This document shows positions 18,955-29,104 of a DNA stretch of 64,000 bases, one piece after another (the first letter of the stretch is position 1; every line of letters begins with the position of its first letter). The position numbers and the translations under genes are program-made. The stretch is from Rheinheimera salexigens (lineage in GTDB: Bacteria > Pseudomonadota > Gammaproteobacteria > Enterobacterales > Alteromonadaceae). The notes below the pieces were generated by a model. That model did no database searches, was not told where the DNA came from, and was given only the letters and a program-made list of their open reading frames with translations. The stretch is taken from assembly GCF_001752395.1 (NCBI RefSeq), contig NZ_MKEK01000001.1, forward strand, positions 1,735,259-1,799,258, read 5' to 3'.

Positions 18955-19893
18955 TTACTTATTATATTTACGCTGCGCTCTGCGTTTGCGCTCTAATTCT
19001 CGCTCGGCTTTTACTTCAGCTTTAGCGGCTTCTACTGCTTTACCATCAATTAACTCTTGGCTAACCATCTCTGGGGTTTCCAAGGTAATACCACCTAAAT
19101 TGCCAGCGCGTAGCTCTGTAATAAGAATAGTACCAGCCTTTTCTAAATCGACCACACCGCCTTTACGCATAGCGCCGCGTTTAACGCCGATAGCATCTAA
19201 TAAAGCTAGGTCGTTTTCAGGCAACTCAGTTAATTGAAATCGTTGCATAATGGCATCTGGATAGCATTGTAATAAATACTCAGCAGCAAACATGGCGATA
19301 TCTGCATAATCGAATACAGTATCTTTGATAGCACCCGTGATGGCTAAACGATAGCCACAGGTAGGAGGGCTAAGTTTTGGCCATAAAAAGCCAGGAGTAT
19401 CGGTTAAAACAACGTTGTTATCTAATTTTATCCGTTGCTGCATTTTAGTAACGCCGGCTTCATTACCCGTTTTGGCGATAGTTCGTTTGGCTAGGGTATT
19501 AATCAGAGTGGACTTACCTACGTTAGGGATGCCCATAATCATAGCCCTGGCACCACGAATATCTAAGTTACGATCCGGCAACATGCTTTCACATAATTTA
19601 AGTAAATCACGAATTTGCTCAGGATTTTGCTGACTAATAGGGATCGCTTTTACCCCCGTTTGTTGGTCAAAATAGTCGACCCAACGCGCGGTTAATACAG
19701 GATCGGCCAAGTCGGCTTTATTTAAGACTTTAATACATGGAGTATCACGGCGTAATTTAGGGACCAGTGGGTTTTCGCTTGAGAAAGGGATCCGTGCATC
19801 CAACATTTCGATAATAATATCGACTTGAGGCATGACTTCGGCGATTTCTTTGCGGGCCTTATGCATATGACCCGGGAACCAGTTAATTGACAT
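18955..19893 (-). CDS. ylqF: YlqF/RbgA-type ribosome biogenesis GTPase
   Basis: Members of this group are circularly permuted GTPases that help assemble the large ribosomal subunit. In the 312-residue product the G motifs occur in the permuted order: G4 LNKADL (about 57-62) comes before G1 GIPNVGKST (about 121-129) and G3 DTPG. The opening INWFPGHMHKARKEI is diagnostic for YlqF/RbgA. A basic C-terminal tail (ERKRRAQRKYNK) fits RNA or ribosome contact. The start is the ATG at 19893. An intrinsic terminator-like hairpin lies only about 25-55 bp before it. Confidence 0.93.
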   Translation of the reverse strand: MSINWFPGHMHKARKEIAEVMPQVDIIIEMLDARIPFSSENPLVPKLRRDTPCIKVLNKADLADPVLTARWVDYFDQQTGVKAIPISQQNPEQIRDLLKLCESMLPDRNLDIRGARAMIMGIPNVGKSTLINTLAKRTIAKTGNEAGVTKMQQRIKLDNNVVLTDTPGFLWPKLSPPTCGYRLAITGAIKDTVFDYADIAMFAAEYLLQCYPDAIMQRFQLTELPENDLALLDAIGVKRGAMRKGGVVDLEKAGTILITELRAGNLGGITLETPEMVSQELIDGKAVEAAKAEVKAERELERKRRAQRKYNK

Positions 19894-19914
19894 CTATTGT
19901 TAGCCTTTACACAT

Positions 19915-19946
19915 AATAAAAGGGCGCAAGCGCATTTGCTTACGCC
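19915..19946 (-). terminator. Intrinsic terminator between csiV and the YlqF-type GTPase gene
   Basis: On the minus strand GGCGTAAGC and GCTTGCGCC (plus 19923-19946) form a 9-bp stem with one G-U pair, followed by CTTTTATT. It can end the mfd-csiV message. It sits so close to the GTPase start that it could also act as an attenuator for that gene. Confidence 0.65.
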
Positions 19947-19997
19947 AAGTAACTTACTTTAAATTCTTTTTCTAAATACTCACACTTAATACTCACT

Positions 19998-20040
19998 GCA
20001 ATCATAGCGTAAATTTATTTTTTCGCTTAGCTATGATTGC
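19998..20040. repeat. Palindrome with perfect 11-bp arms (GCAATCATAGC), copy 1
   Basis: GCAATCATAGC (19998-20008) and its exact complement GCTATGATTGC (20030-20040) flank a 21-nt AT-rich loop, 10 bp after the csiV stop. The left arm plus five bases (GCAATCATAGCGTAAA, 16 nt) recurs exactly at 49882-49897, before glnS. There is no T tract after the stem. Confidence 0.6.
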
Positions 20041-20049
20041 TTAACAAGC

Positions 20050-21183
20050 TTATTCAGGCAGGGTATCGGTAATATTTAGATTAGGATCATAGCGGCGAAT
20101 TTGTAAGATAATGCCTAAATACGGGTGATCAAGATAATGTATTTCGCCACTGATCACTCGCCGGCTTTGTTTTACATACACCGTTTTTAGGCTATCTGCA
20201 CTGGGAACCCGCAAATTGAACTCGGTATTTACAAACAGATAATGATCTAAATGCAGTTTAAATAAACCGTCTAATTGCCAAGTATTATCCGGCACTTTTA
20301 AACCCAGTTGGCGTTCGGTAAATTGGCCATTGCTATCTTGACTCTCATTACTGTCGTTTACAGCAACCGCCGTTGGCGGCAATTGCGGGTTAGCATTTAG
20401 TTGCGCCAGTAATTGTTCAATATTGTTGATGATATCAGTTTGATTAGCATCAAGGACTATCGAGCTATCGGTCGTAACCAGACCAGGCACTAGTGGCGAG
20501 TTAGTCAACGGCAAAGCAGTGGATTGCTTGGGTTGGCCCCAATAATCAAACTTATCGCTTAAATTATTGCCGGCATACCAATGACTAGCGATTGCTCGGC
20601 GTTGCGTAACAGGCACTTGCCGCCAAGCAGTGTGCAGTAAAACCTTTTTATCGGCTTGGCGTTGCAGTCTTGTTGTTATATCAGTTAACTGTAATCCATC
20701 AGCAGCGACTAAGTAGGGTTGATTTACATGCTCACCCCGGCCCGTAATGACAGCAGGGATGTACTTTGGCATAACAAGTTGATTATCAACATAACGGGTT
20801 TGCATTACATTACGTTGCAGCCAGGGTTTAGTTTGTGGCTCAAACACACATAAGGTTTTGAATTGATAATAATGCGCGGGATTAATGTGCAGTTGTGCCT
20901 GTAAGGTTCGTTCATATTTTAAAGCATCAGGCGCTGAACATAGCGGTAGCGATTCAAGTATTGGCGTAATATTGGGCTGATATAAAGGCGTTACCAGGTC
21001 AATACTTCGGCCAGGACGGATAGGCTTAACCGGTTTATCAAATTGTTCGTGAATATCGGTTGCCGGTGTTTGACTAAAGATAATGACTTCAACTTCAAAC
21101 CAGCGTTGATCTTGTTCTTGTGCTTGAGCATAGGCGCTAAGCAGCAAGCAGCATATAGTGCCTAAAGTGGCGAGTTTAAACAT
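20050..21183 (-). CDS. csiV: CsiV family exported protein
   Basis: CsiV was described in Vibrio cholerae as a periplasmic peptidoglycan-binding protein needed for full activity of the cell-wall synthase pair LpoA/PBP1a, especially in the presence of D-amino acids. The 377-residue product starts with a clear signal peptide ending near AYAQAQEQ, followed by RWFEVEVIIFSQ, the typical opening of this family. The C-terminus contains a beta-rich part (HLDHYLFVNTEFNLR...SGEIHYLDHPYLGIILQI). The start codon overlaps the mfd stop by one base (TAATG), and the mfd-csiV order is the same as in vibrios. The name rests on N-terminal features plus this context. Confidence 0.8.
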   Translation of the reverse strand: MFKLATLGTICCLLLSAYAQAQEQDQRWFEVEVIIFSQTPATDIHEQFDKPVKPIRPGRSIDLVTPLYQPNITPILESLPLCSAPDALKYERTLQAQLHINPAHYYQFKTLCVFEPQTKPWLQRNVMQTRYVDNQLVMPKYIPAVITGRGEHVNQPYLVAADGLQLTDITTRLQRQADKKVLLHTAWRQVPVTQRRAIASHWYAGNNLSDKFDYWGQPKQSTALPLTNSPLVPGLVTTDSSIVLDANQTDIINNIEQLLAQLNANPQLPPTAVAVNDSNESQDSNGQFTERQLGLKVPDNTWQLDGLFKLHLDHYLFVNTEFNLRVPSADSLKTVYVKQSRRVISGEIHYLDHPYLGIILQIRRYDPNLNITDTLPE

Positions 21184-24100
21184 TAAGACACCCTATTTTT
21201 AGTAAAGTCTGCCAACATATTTTCAATTAAGCTAAGTCGGTCTGCAATATCAATGGTGGCAATAGCAAAACGTAACTTTTGGCCACCTTCGAGTTTAAAT
21301 ATCCGTGATTGTTTTTGGATCAACTCAATAATAAAACTTGGCGATACCTGGGTTTTTTCACTAAATTCAACCATACCGCCTTTATTATTGGCTTCAATGC
21401 GTTTAATGCCCAATTGTTGTGCCTGTAATTTAAATTCAGATAATTTAACTAAGTTTTTAGCTGCATCAGGCAGTAAGCCAAAGCGATCGATTAACTCTAC
21501 TTGAATGTCATCTAACTCATCGATTGATTTCACCGAAGCGAGTTTTTTATAACAAGAAAGCCGTAAGTTTACATCAGGAATGTAACTATCGGGTAGTAAA
21601 GCAGGAATGCGCAGTTCAATTTCGGTTTGCTGGCTTAGCATTAACTCTAAGCTTGGCTCTTTGCCTTGCTTTAACGCATTAACGGCTTGCTCTAGCATAT
21701 CCATATATAAGGTAAAACCAATCGATTCAATTTGACCACTTTGCTCATCACCCAGTAACTCACCGGCACCACGAATTTCTAAATCGTGGCTTGCTAAGGC
21801 AAAACCGGCGCCTAAGTCTTCTAAACTTTCAATAGCATCTAAACGCTTTTCAGCATCTTTACTTAAGCGCTTTTTCGATGGAATTAATAAGTAGGCGTAA
21901 GCTTGGTGATGCGAACGACCGACACGACCGCGCAATTGGTGTAACTGGGCTAAACCAAATTTATCTGCGCGATGAATAATAATGGTATTGGCTGTAGGTA
22001 CATCGATACCGGTTTCAATAATGGTGGAGCATAATAGGACGTTAAAGCGCTGATGATAAAAATCAGCCATAATACTTTCCAACTCACGCTCGCGCATTTG
22101 GCCATGGGCAATAGCAATTCGGGCTTCTGGTAATAATTCGGTTAACGCTTGCGCTTGTTGATTTATGGTCGCAACGTCGTTATGTAAAAAATACACTTGG
22201 CCACCACGTGAAATTTCGCGCATTATTGCTTCACGGATCAGGGCGATATCGTTTTCTCTTACAAAGGTTTTTACCGCTAACCGCCGCGCCGGTGGCGTGG
22301 CAATAATCGATAAGTCGCGCATACCCGCCATCGACATATTTAAGGTCCGTGGGATAGGTGTGGCAGTAAGGGTTAAAATATCAATATCCGCGCGTAAGGC
22401 CTTAATTTTTTCTTTTTGTCTCACGCCAAAGCGGTGTTCTTCATCGACAATTAACAAGCCTAAATCATGTAACTTAATATCGTCTTGTAATAATTTATGG
22501 GTGCCTATTAAGATGTCTACTTTACCGTTACTGACATCTTCTAAAATCGCTTTTTGCTGTTTAGTGCTAATAAAGCGCGATAAAACTTCAACCCGCACCG
22601 GCCAGTTGGCAAAGCGATCGCTAAAGTTTTCAAAGTGCTGCTGCGCTAATAGGGTGGTAGGCACTAATATCGCTACTTGCTTACCATCATTGACCGAAAC
22701 AAAAGCCGCACGCATCGCCACTTCAGTTTTACCAAAACCAACATCACCACAGACTAAGCGGTCCATAGGTTGTGGGGTTTGCATATCGCGTAATACGGCA
22801 TCAATGCTGTCTTGCTGATCGGCGGTTTCTTCAAACGGAAAACTTTGTGCAAAAGCGGCATATTGTTGCTGGTCAATGGTAAAAGCATAGCCTTTATGTG
22901 CAGCACGTTGTGCATACACGTCTAACAACTCTGCAGCGACATCGCGTACTTTTTCTGCCGCTTTTCGCCGAGACTTTTCCCAGTTTTCGCTGCCAAGTTT
23001 ATGTAAAGGCGCATTGTCGCCATCACCACCGCTATAGCGGCTTAATAAATGTAATCCGGTTACCGGCACATATAATTTACTACTACCCGCATATTCAATG
23101 GCAACAAACTCAGCACTAATACCGGCTGCATCGATTAACTGTAAACCTTGAAAGCGACCAATACCATGCTGTATATGTACAATAGGTTGGCCAATGGATA
23201 ACTCGGCTAGGTTACGAATAACCGTATCAGAAGATATCTGTTGACTACGTTTACGCCGTCGACGCTGGCTAATTTTTTGGCCAAACAATTCATTTTCACT
23301 TACCAGCGCCAGCGGCTTAGGCTGGGTGATAAAGCTACCTTGCTCTAACGCGCCAACAACAATACCTAAGTCTGCATCTGATTGATAAAATTCGGCAAAG
23401 CTAGCAAATTGGCTAATACGTATAGCCGCTTTTTGTAACAACTGCAGTAAGCTTTCACGCCGACCTTCGCTTTCAACAAAAAATAATAATCGGCCTTTTT
23501 GTTTTTTTAACTGCACTATGTACTGTTGTACTGCCTGCAGCGGTTCTTTTTGTTGGTGATTAACCGCTAAATCGGGCAGAGTTTGGCTGAACATATTGCC
23601 TTGCCCAGCTTTTTTAGCTAACTCGGCCTGGCTTAGTTTAATTCGCGCATAGTGTTTAAATTGGCCAAATAGTTGGTCAATGCTTAAATATAATTGCTGC
23701 GGGGTTAAAATGGGCCGTAATACATCATGAGCTCTGTCGTCATAACGGCGTTTTAATTCATGCCAAAATCTATCAGCACTATGCTCAATATCACCTAACA
23801 ATAAACAACGGCTTTGCTGTGGCAGAAAGTCAAATAAGGTTGCGGTTTGCTCGGCAAATAATGGTAAGTAGTACTCGATACCAGAGGGTAATAAGCCTTG
23901 GCTGACTTGTTGATACAATGATTCTTTCTCACTGCGTGAACTAAAGAGTTCGCGATAGCGCAAGCGAAAGCGCTCTATAGCAGCTTTATCGGTTGGGAAT
24001 TCATGCGCGGGTAATAGTTCTATGTTATCTACTATGTCTAAACTACGCTGATTATCTGGATCAAAAGTGCGAATGCCATCAACTTCATTATCAAAAAAAT

Positions 24101-24656
24101 CTATGCGAAAAGGCGCCGTTGCACCCATAGGATATAGATCTAAAATAGAGCCACGAGCTGAAAACTCGCCGTGCTCCATCACTTGATCAACGCTGTGATA
24201 GCCGACTTCAGTTAATTGGCGTTTTAATTGATCTAAGTCGGTTATTTGGTTTTTTTTGATAATAAAACTATGTTGCTCTAAATACTGGCGCTCTGTAATA
24301 CGCAGCAACAATGTACTTACTGGCACGATAACCACACCTTGGCTTAAGCGTGGTAATTGATATAAGGTTTTTAAGCGCTGGGAAATAATATCTTGATGTG
24401 GTGAAAATACATCGTAGGGCAAGGTTTCCCAATCGGGGAGGGTTAACACCGGTATATCTATATTATCGTGAAATACGGTTAACTCTTGTTCTAAGCGTAA
24501 TGCCGTTGGGGTATCGGGCACTACAACTAAATAAAATCCGGGCTGATTTTTAACTAAACTGGCAATGGCTAAAGGCAAACTTGCACCTTGTAAATTGCCC
24601 CAATTTAGCTGATCACTAGCTGATTTCAGCTGTGGTAATGACGAAGTGAAATCCAT
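21183..24656 (-). CDS. mfd: Transcription-repair coupling factor Mfd
   Basis: Mfd removes RNA polymerase stalled at DNA damage and recruits UvrA. The 1157-residue protein matches E. coli Mfd in length. It has an N-terminal UvrB-homology region (LTLPDWETLPYDVFSPHQDII, DLYPMG...RIDFFDNEVDGIRTFD) and a CarD-like RNA-polymerase-interacting domain (GQPIVHIQHGIGRFQGL). The translocase core has Walker A GDVGFGKTE, DEEHRFG and the TRG motif (TATPIPRTLNMSMAGMRDLS). A C-terminal TRCF domain closes the protein. Its stop shares a base with the csiV start. The encoded function complements uvrB at 9155. Confidence 0.98.
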   Translation of the reverse strand: MDFTSSLPQLKSASDQLNWGNLQGASLPLAIASLVKNQPGFYLVVVPDTPTALRLEQELTVFHDNIDIPVLTLPDWETLPYDVFSPHQDIISQRLKTLYQLPRLSQGVVIVPVSTLLLRITERQYLEQHSFIIKKNQITDLDQLKRQLTEVGYHSVDQVMEHGEFSARGSILDLYPMGATAPFRIDFFDNEVDGIRTFDPDNQRSLDIVDNIELLPAHEFPTDKAAIERFRLRYRELFSSRSEKESLYQQVSQGLLPSGIEYYLPLFAEQTATLFDFLPQQSRCLLLGDIEHSADRFWHELKRRYDDRAHDVLRPILTPQQLYLSIDQLFGQFKHYARIKLSQAELAKKAGQGNMFSQTLPDLAVNHQQKEPLQAVQQYIVQLKKQKGRLLFFVESEGRRESLLQLLQKAAIRISQFASFAEFYQSDADLGIVVGALEQGSFITQPKPLALVSENELFGQKISQRRRRKRSQQISSDTVIRNLAELSIGQPIVHIQHGIGRFQGLQLIDAAGISAEFVAIEYAGSSKLYVPVTGLHLLSRYSGGDGDNAPLHKLGSENWEKSRRKAAEKVRDVAAELLDVYAQRAAHKGYAFTIDQQQYAAFAQSFPFEETADQQDSIDAVLRDMQTPQPMDRLVCGDVGFGKTEVAMRAAFVSVNDGKQVAILVPTTLLAQQHFENFSDRFANWPVRVEVLSRFISTKQQKAILEDVSNGKVDILIGTHKLLQDDIKLHDLGLLIVDEEHRFGVRQKEKIKALRADIDILTLTATPIPRTLNMSMAGMRDLSIIATPPARRLAVKTFVRENDIALIREAIMREISRGGQVYFLHNDVATINQQAQALTELLPEARIAIAHGQMRERELESIMADFYHQRFNVLLCSTIIETGIDVPTANTIIIHRADKFGLAQLHQLRGRVGRSHHQAYAYLLIPSKKRLSKDAEKRLDAIESLEDLGAGFALASHDLEIRGAGELLGDEQSGQIESIGFTLYMDMLEQAVNALKQGKEPSLELMLSQQTEIELRIPALLPDSYIPDVNLRLSCYKKLASVKSIDELDDIQVELIDRFGLLPDAAKNLVKLSEFKLQAQQLGIKRIEANNKGGMVEFSEKTQVSPSFIIELIQKQSRIFKLEGGQKLRFAIATIDIADRLSLIENMLADFTKNRVS

Positions 24657-24699
24657 TAAAAAACTAAACCTTAAATAGTAAAAAAAGTACTAAAAAGCA

Positions 24700-25296
24700 C
24701 TAAGATGACGACAGTTGGCGTTGCTCAGCGTGTTGTTTTAATAATTTTGATTGCTGGTGCAAACTTGCCCGCACAATAAGTTCACGATCTTGTTCTCTAA
24801 TACGGGTGAAAACAACTTTTATTTGCCAATTATCAGCAACTTGCTGACAACTTAATACCTGACCAAAACAAAAAACGGCGCCTTCGTTATTGGGTAAGAA
24901 TAGTCTAATTTCAACCGCTTGTAGCACGGGTAATGGACTTTGAGCTAGGTAACAACAGCCACTGCCGCCATAATGTAAACTATAAAAGCGTTGCTCAGCA
25001 ATATCTTGTTGGCGCAAAACATATTGTAATAATAAATCCATTTTTTTAGCTTGCTGCTGCAGATAATTAGCCAGTTCTTCTGCCAGTTCACCTAGTCGAT
25101 TAAGGGAGCGTAGTGCAGACATATTTAATTCACTACTTTGTGAGCTAAGCAAAAAAGCTTCCGGTATAGCGTTTTCTAACTGTGCTATATCGGGTAAAGC
25201 CTCAGTAATAGGCTGAATATTAATATTAATACGGTGTTCAACGCTAAAATAATCCTGATAGCGTGTGTCTAATTCGGCTAATGTTAGCTCACTCAT
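24700..25296 (-). CDS. PilZ-like domain protein
   Basis: The 198-residue cytoplasmic protein has an N-terminal helical half rich in leucine and glutamine (coiled-coil-like, about 60-105). The C-terminal half resembles PilZ cyclic-di-GMP receptors. LHYGGSGCCYL sits where the D/NxSxxG motif of PilZ is expected. The ending FTRIREQDRELIVRASLHQQ matches the usual PilZ C-terminal helix. A canonical RxxxR motif is not obvious, so cyclic-di-GMP binding is uncertain. It ends with 43 bp to mfd, on the same strand, and is divergent from lolC. Its role is unknown. Confidence 0.6.
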   Translation of the reverse strand: MSELTLAELDTRYQDYFSVEHRININIQPITEALPDIAQLENAIPEAFLLSSQSSELNMSALRSLNRLGELAEELANYLQQQAKKMDLLLQYVLRQQDIAEQRFYSLHYGGSGCCYLAQSPLPVLQAVEIRLFLPNNEGAVFCFGQVLSCQQVADNWQIKVVFTRIREQDRELIVRASLHQQSKLLKQHAEQRQLSSS

Positions 25297-25392
25297 AATG
25301 TTACCTTTGCAACCTGCTTGTCACGACAGGTATTTGTCTCTATGATCGACGCCACTTTATCATCTAACGTGGGCATTGTCCTGAAAATTAGG

Positions 25393-26586
25393 ATGCAGTT
25401 ACCAGTCAGTTTATGGATAGGCTTGCGCTATAGCCAAAGCCGCAAAGGCAATGCCTTTATTTCCTTTATTAGTCTTTTTTCTATCGCCGGAATTTTTCTT
25501 GGCGTGATGGCGCTAACTATTGTCAGTTCGGTAATGAATGGCTTTGAAGGCGACTTGAAAAAACGTATCTTAGGCGTAATCCCGCATATTATTGTTGAAG
25601 CAGATAACGATAATCTAGCGTGGCAACAAAAGCTTGCCGCCGATAACTCGGTATTACAACTTAGTCCTTTTTTGCAAACCGAAGCTTTAGTTCAAGCACC
25701 AAGACAATTAACCGGTGTTGTGATGCAAGGCGTCACGATAGATGCGCTGCCTAGCTTTATGCAGCATGCATTAATGCAGGGCAGTTGGCAGCAATTTGCA
25801 TCACAGCGTTATGCTGTAGTGCTTGGCCGCGGATTAGCCGAGCAGTTAAATGTCTCAGTAGGTGCTCAAGTAAGATTAATGCTGGCCAATGCCGGTAGTT
25901 ATACACCTATGGGTTGGGTACCTCGGCAACGTTTATTTACCGTTACCGGCATTTTAGATACCGGATCGGATGTGGATCGGGTTATCGTAGTAACAGGCTT
26001 AGCTGATTTACAGCGTTTATTATCGCAACCTGACACCACGGCATGGCGTATTACTTTAGCTGATCCTTTTACGGCACCTTTATTATCGGCAAAATTAGCC
26101 CAAGATCCCAGCTTAAAAGTCACTGATTGGCGACAAAGTCATGGCAAATTATTTGCCGCAGTAGCCATGGAAAAAGGCATGATGTGGTTAATGTTATTGC
26201 TGATAGTGGCCGTAGCGGCATTTAATATTGTCTCTGCTTTGGTAATGATGGTCACCGACAAACAAGCTGAAATTGCCATTTTAAAAACCTTGGGTATGAC
26301 CGATAAGCAATTATTCAATATTTTTGCCATGCAAGGTATTAGTAATGGCGTTGTTGGCGCGATTTCTGGTGCTATAGCCGGTATCTTACTCAGTTGGCAG
26401 CTAAATAACATACTGAGTGTTTTGGGTTTACATATCAGTTCAGTGGCGGTGTTGCCAATTGATATTCAACTGCAACAAATCTTATTAATTTTATTAAGCG
26501 CCGTCATGCTGACGTTGCTGGCAGTATGGTATCCAGCAAGAAAAGCAGTACGTGTTAATCCAGCGGAAATTTTACGTGATGAATAA
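25393..26586 (+). CDS. lolC: Lipoprotein-releasing ABC transporter permease LolC
   Basis: LolC is one of two permeases of LolCDE, which releases outer-membrane lipoproteins from the inner membrane to LolA. The start is taken at the ATG at 25393 ([22 protein letters not shown]), which matches the family N-terminus. The open frame extends 75 bp further upstream, with another ATG at 25342. The protein has one N-terminal helix ([29 protein letters not shown]), a periplasmic domain and three C-terminal helices, ending NPAEILRDE. It overlaps lolD by 8 bp. LolC and LolE resemble each other, and the first gene is called lolC by position. Confidence 0.93.
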   Translation: MQLPVSLWIGLRYSQSRKGNAFISFISLFSIAGIFLGVMALTIVSSVMNGFEGDLKKRILGVIPHIIVEADNDNLAWQQKLAADNSVLQLSPFLQTEALVQAPRQLTGVVMQGVTIDALPSFMQHALMQGSWQQFASQRYAVVLGRGLAEQLNVSVGAQVRLMLANAGSYTPMGWVPRQRLFTVTGILDTGSDVDRVIVVTGLADLQRLLSQPDTTAWRITLADPFTAPLLSAKLAQDPSLKVTDWRQSHGKLFAAVAMEKGMMWLMLLLIVAVAAFNIVSALVMMVTDKQAEIAILKTLGMTDKQLFNIFAMQGISNGVVGAISGAIAGILLSWQLNNILSVLGLHISSVAVLPIDIQLQQILLILLSAVMLTLLAVWYPARKAVRVNPAEILRDE

Positions 26587-27262
26587 AGTATTAACTGCAC
26601 AGCAGATAAGCAAAAGTTACCGTGATGGCTTGCAGCAAGTTAAAGTATTACAAGGTGTTGACTTAACCGTTAACAGCGGTGAAATGTTAGCCATAGTGGG
26701 CAGCTCTGGCTCAGGTAAAAGCACCTTATTACATATACTGGGCAGTCTAGACTTAGCTGATAGCGGCTCGGTGCAGTTATTAGGCGAAGATATTGCCAAG
26801 ATGACCAGTAAACGTAAAGCTCAGCTGCGCAATCAACAGTTGGGCTTTATATACCAGTTTCATCATTTGTTAATGGACTTTACAGCTCTAGAAAACGTGG
26901 CTATGCCGTTGCTCATTAATGGTATAAGCAAACAATTAGCTAATGAAAAAGCCTTAGCCATACTACAACGTGTCGGTTTAGAGCAACGAGCTAGCCATAA
27001 ACCGGCTGAGTTAAGCGGTGGAGAGCGGCAACGTGTGGCGATTGCGCGAGCGTTAGTGGCCGAGCCGGCCTTAGTGCTAGCCGATGAGCCTACCGGTAAT
27101 TTAGATCAGCATACTGCAGAAAGCATTTATCAATTATTGCGTGAGCTAAATCAACAATCAAATACCAGCTTTATTATTGTTACCCACGATTTAACCTTAG
27201 CTAAAAAATTAGATAAGTATTATTTGATGCGAGAGGGAAGTTTGGAGCTGGGTCATGGTTAA
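26579..27262 (+). CDS. lolD: Lipoprotein-releasing ABC transporter ATPase LolD
   Basis: LolD hydrolyses ATP to drive lipoprotein extraction by LolCDE. From the ATG at 26579 the product has 227 residues. It shows Walker [10 protein letters not shown], a Q-loop ([16 protein letters not shown]), the signature [15 protein letters not shown], Walker [13 protein letters not shown] and the switch histidine in VTHD. The [17 protein letters not shown] stretch is typical of LolD and related MacB-type ATPases. It overlaps both lolC and lolE by 8 bp, implying translational coupling of the three subunits. Confidence 0.96.
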   Translation: MNKVLTAQQISKSYRDGLQQVKVLQGVDLTVNSGEMLAIVGSSGSGKSTLLHILGSLDLADSGSVQLLGEDIAKMTSKRKAQLRNQQLGFIYQFHHLLMDFTALENVAMPLLINGISKQLANEKALAILQRVGLEQRASHKPAELSGGERQRVAIARALVAEPALVLADEPTGNLDQHTAESIYQLLRELNQQSNTSFIIVTHDLTLAKKLDKYYLMREGSLELGHG

Positions 27263-28493
27263 ACTGGCTTGGCAGTTTGCCCGACGCTATCGCTCTAACA
27301 AACAAACCAGTGGTTTTATTCGTTTTATTTCTGCCAGCTCTACCTTAGGTATTGCGCTGGGAGTGGCTATTTTAATTGTCGCTTTGTCGGTGATGAATGG
27401 TTTTGAGCAAGCGTTAAAGCAGCGCTTGTTGTCAGTGATCCCGCATGTAGAATTAGAGGCTGTTAGTGAAAGTATTTCTGACTGGCAAGTTAAATTAACC
27501 GATTTAAGTCAAACCGAAGGCGTTGAAGCGGGCGCGCCTTATATCAAAACCAACGGCATGCTACGCCAAGGTTTGGCCGTTAAAGCGGCAGAAGTGCGTG
27601 GCATAGCTTTAGATTACGAGCAGCGCATAAGTGATTTTGCTGATTATGTTATTGCCGGCCAGTTAAAGAAATTATCCGCCACCGATATTGTGTTAGGTAA
27701 AGGTATAGCTGATGCTTTAGAGGTGAAAGTGGGGGATAGCGTACAGTTATTATTACCCACATTAGCCGAGGATGGTCGTTTGGCTAGCTATAGCAATGTC
27801 GCACTCACCGTTAGTGCCGTTATTGCTATCGGTGGTCAGTTAGATTACAGCCAAGCTTGGCTTGATATAGACGCGTTAGCCCAATTATTGCATTACCCAG
27901 AAGCAACAGTGCAAGGCTTTGCATTTCGGTTAAACGATATTTTTGCAGCTCCTGAAATGGCGCGCGAGTTAGGCCGACGGTCGAATGATTATGTGTACTT
28001 GTTAGATTGGTTTCGCAGTCAAGGTCATGTTTATCAAGATATTCAAATGGTGCGGACTATTTTGTATCTGGTGCTAGCGCTGGTGATTGCCGTGGCGTGT
28101 TTTAATATCGTAGCAACTCTGGTTATGGCAGTGCGTGAAAAGCAAAGTGATATTGCCATTTTACTGACAATGGGTATGCCACAGCGCAGTATTATATTGA
28201 TATTTATTTGTTTAGGTTGGTTAAACGGTTTAATAGGAACGATATTAGGCGGCATTATTGGTGTGCTACTGGCAACTAATATTGAACTCATTTTCGCTGG
28301 GATCAGCACGGTATTAGGTCATGCTATTTTAGACCCTAGCATTTATTTTGTTAATTTTGTGCCGTCTGTGCTGCAGTTAGAAGATGTCGTTATTACCTGT
28401 TTAGTGGCATTATTAATGAGTTTAATAGCGACGTTTTACCCTGCACTACGCGCCAGTAAAGTACAACCAGCAATGGTGTTAGGCCAAAAGTAA
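27255..28493 (+). CDS. lolE: Lipoprotein-releasing ABC transporter permease LolE
   Basis: LolE is the second permease of the LolCDE lipoprotein exporter. The 412-residue product has the same plan as LolC: an N-terminal helix ([31 protein letters not shown]), a large periplasmic domain and three C-terminal helices. It ends [18 protein letters not shown], where the xxPAxxL ending is shared with other MacB/FtsX-type permeases. It overlaps lolD by 8 bp. No T-rich terminator is evident in the 67 bp between its end and the convergent DUF2062 gene. Confidence 0.94.
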   Translation: MVKLAWQFARRYRSNKQTSGFIRFISASSTLGIALGVAILIVALSVMNGFEQALKQRLLSVIPHVELEAVSESISDWQVKLTDLSQTEGVEAGAPYIKTNGMLRQGLAVKAAEVRGIALDYEQRISDFADYVIAGQLKKLSATDIVLGKGIADALEVKVGDSVQLLLPTLAEDGRLASYSNVALTVSAVIAIGGQLDYSQAWLDIDALAQLLHYPEATVQGFAFRLNDIFAAPEMARELGRRSNDYVYLLDWFRSQGHVYQDIQMVRTILYLVLALVIAVACFNIVATLVMAVREKQSDIAILLTMGMPQRSIILIFICLGWLNGLIGTILGGIIGVLLATNIELIFAGISTVLGHAILDPSIYFVNFVPSVLQLEDVVITCLVALLMSLIATFYPALRASKVQPAMVLGQK

Positions 28494-28560
28494 CGGTTTA
28501 ATGCCAAGCGTTTGCTGGCAGCGAAATTGTTATATTGAACCTGGGTTTTGAACTTAGTAC

Positions 28561-29085
28561 CTAGTATTTAGGATTACGTTTTAACTTACGCTTAGTTTGG
28601 GCTTTTCTTACCGACAAGCGCCACAACCAATCAATACCAAAATATCCGACAATCGCTGAAAAAATTCCCATCAATAAACAGCCAACCATAAATGGTTTGC
28701 CAATAGTGGCAATACTATGCTGCAACCATTGCCAACTGGCTTCAAACGCAAAATGCTCTACTGGAGTTTGCAGTACGATAGTGCCAATAACATAGCTAAG
28801 ATAAAATAAAAACGGCATGGTAAAAGGATTAGTAAGCCAGACTAACGCCACAGATAACGGTAAATTAACCCGTAACGGGATAGCCACGGCCGCAGAGGCG
28901 ACCATTTGAAATGGGATTGGCATCCAAGCAAAAAATAACCCCACAGCAAAAGCGCCGCGAGCTGACTTACGGTTCAAATGCCATAAATTACCATCATGCA
29001 ATAAGCTACCAAACAACTTTAATATCTTTTGTTGCTTGATTTTTTCTGGAGATGGTAGATATTTCTTAATAAAGTTCTTTGCCAT
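28561..29085 (-). CDS. DUF2062 membrane protein
   Basis: This 174-residue membrane protein belongs by its sequence pattern to the DUF2062 family. The opening basic segment is followed by NRKSARGAFAVGLFFAWMPIPFQM and TNPFTMPFLFYLSYVIGTIVL, which are typical of the family, and a basic tail (KAQTKRKLKRNPKY). Two to three membrane helices are visible. Function is unknown. It is divergent from comEC with only 19 bp between the two start codons, an arrangement that implies overlapping promoters. It converges with lolE. Confidence 0.85.
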   Translation of the reverse strand: MAKNFIKKYLPSPEKIKQQKILKLFGSLLHDGNLWHLNRKSARGAFAVGLFFAWMPIPFQMVASAAVAIPLRVNLPLSVALVWLTNPFTMPFLFYLSYVIGTIVLQTPVEHFAFEASWQWLQHSIATIGKPFMVGCLLMGIFSAIVGYFGIDWLWRLSVRKAQTKRKLKRNPKY

Positions 29086-29104
29086 TACAACCTATTCACA
29101 AAAA

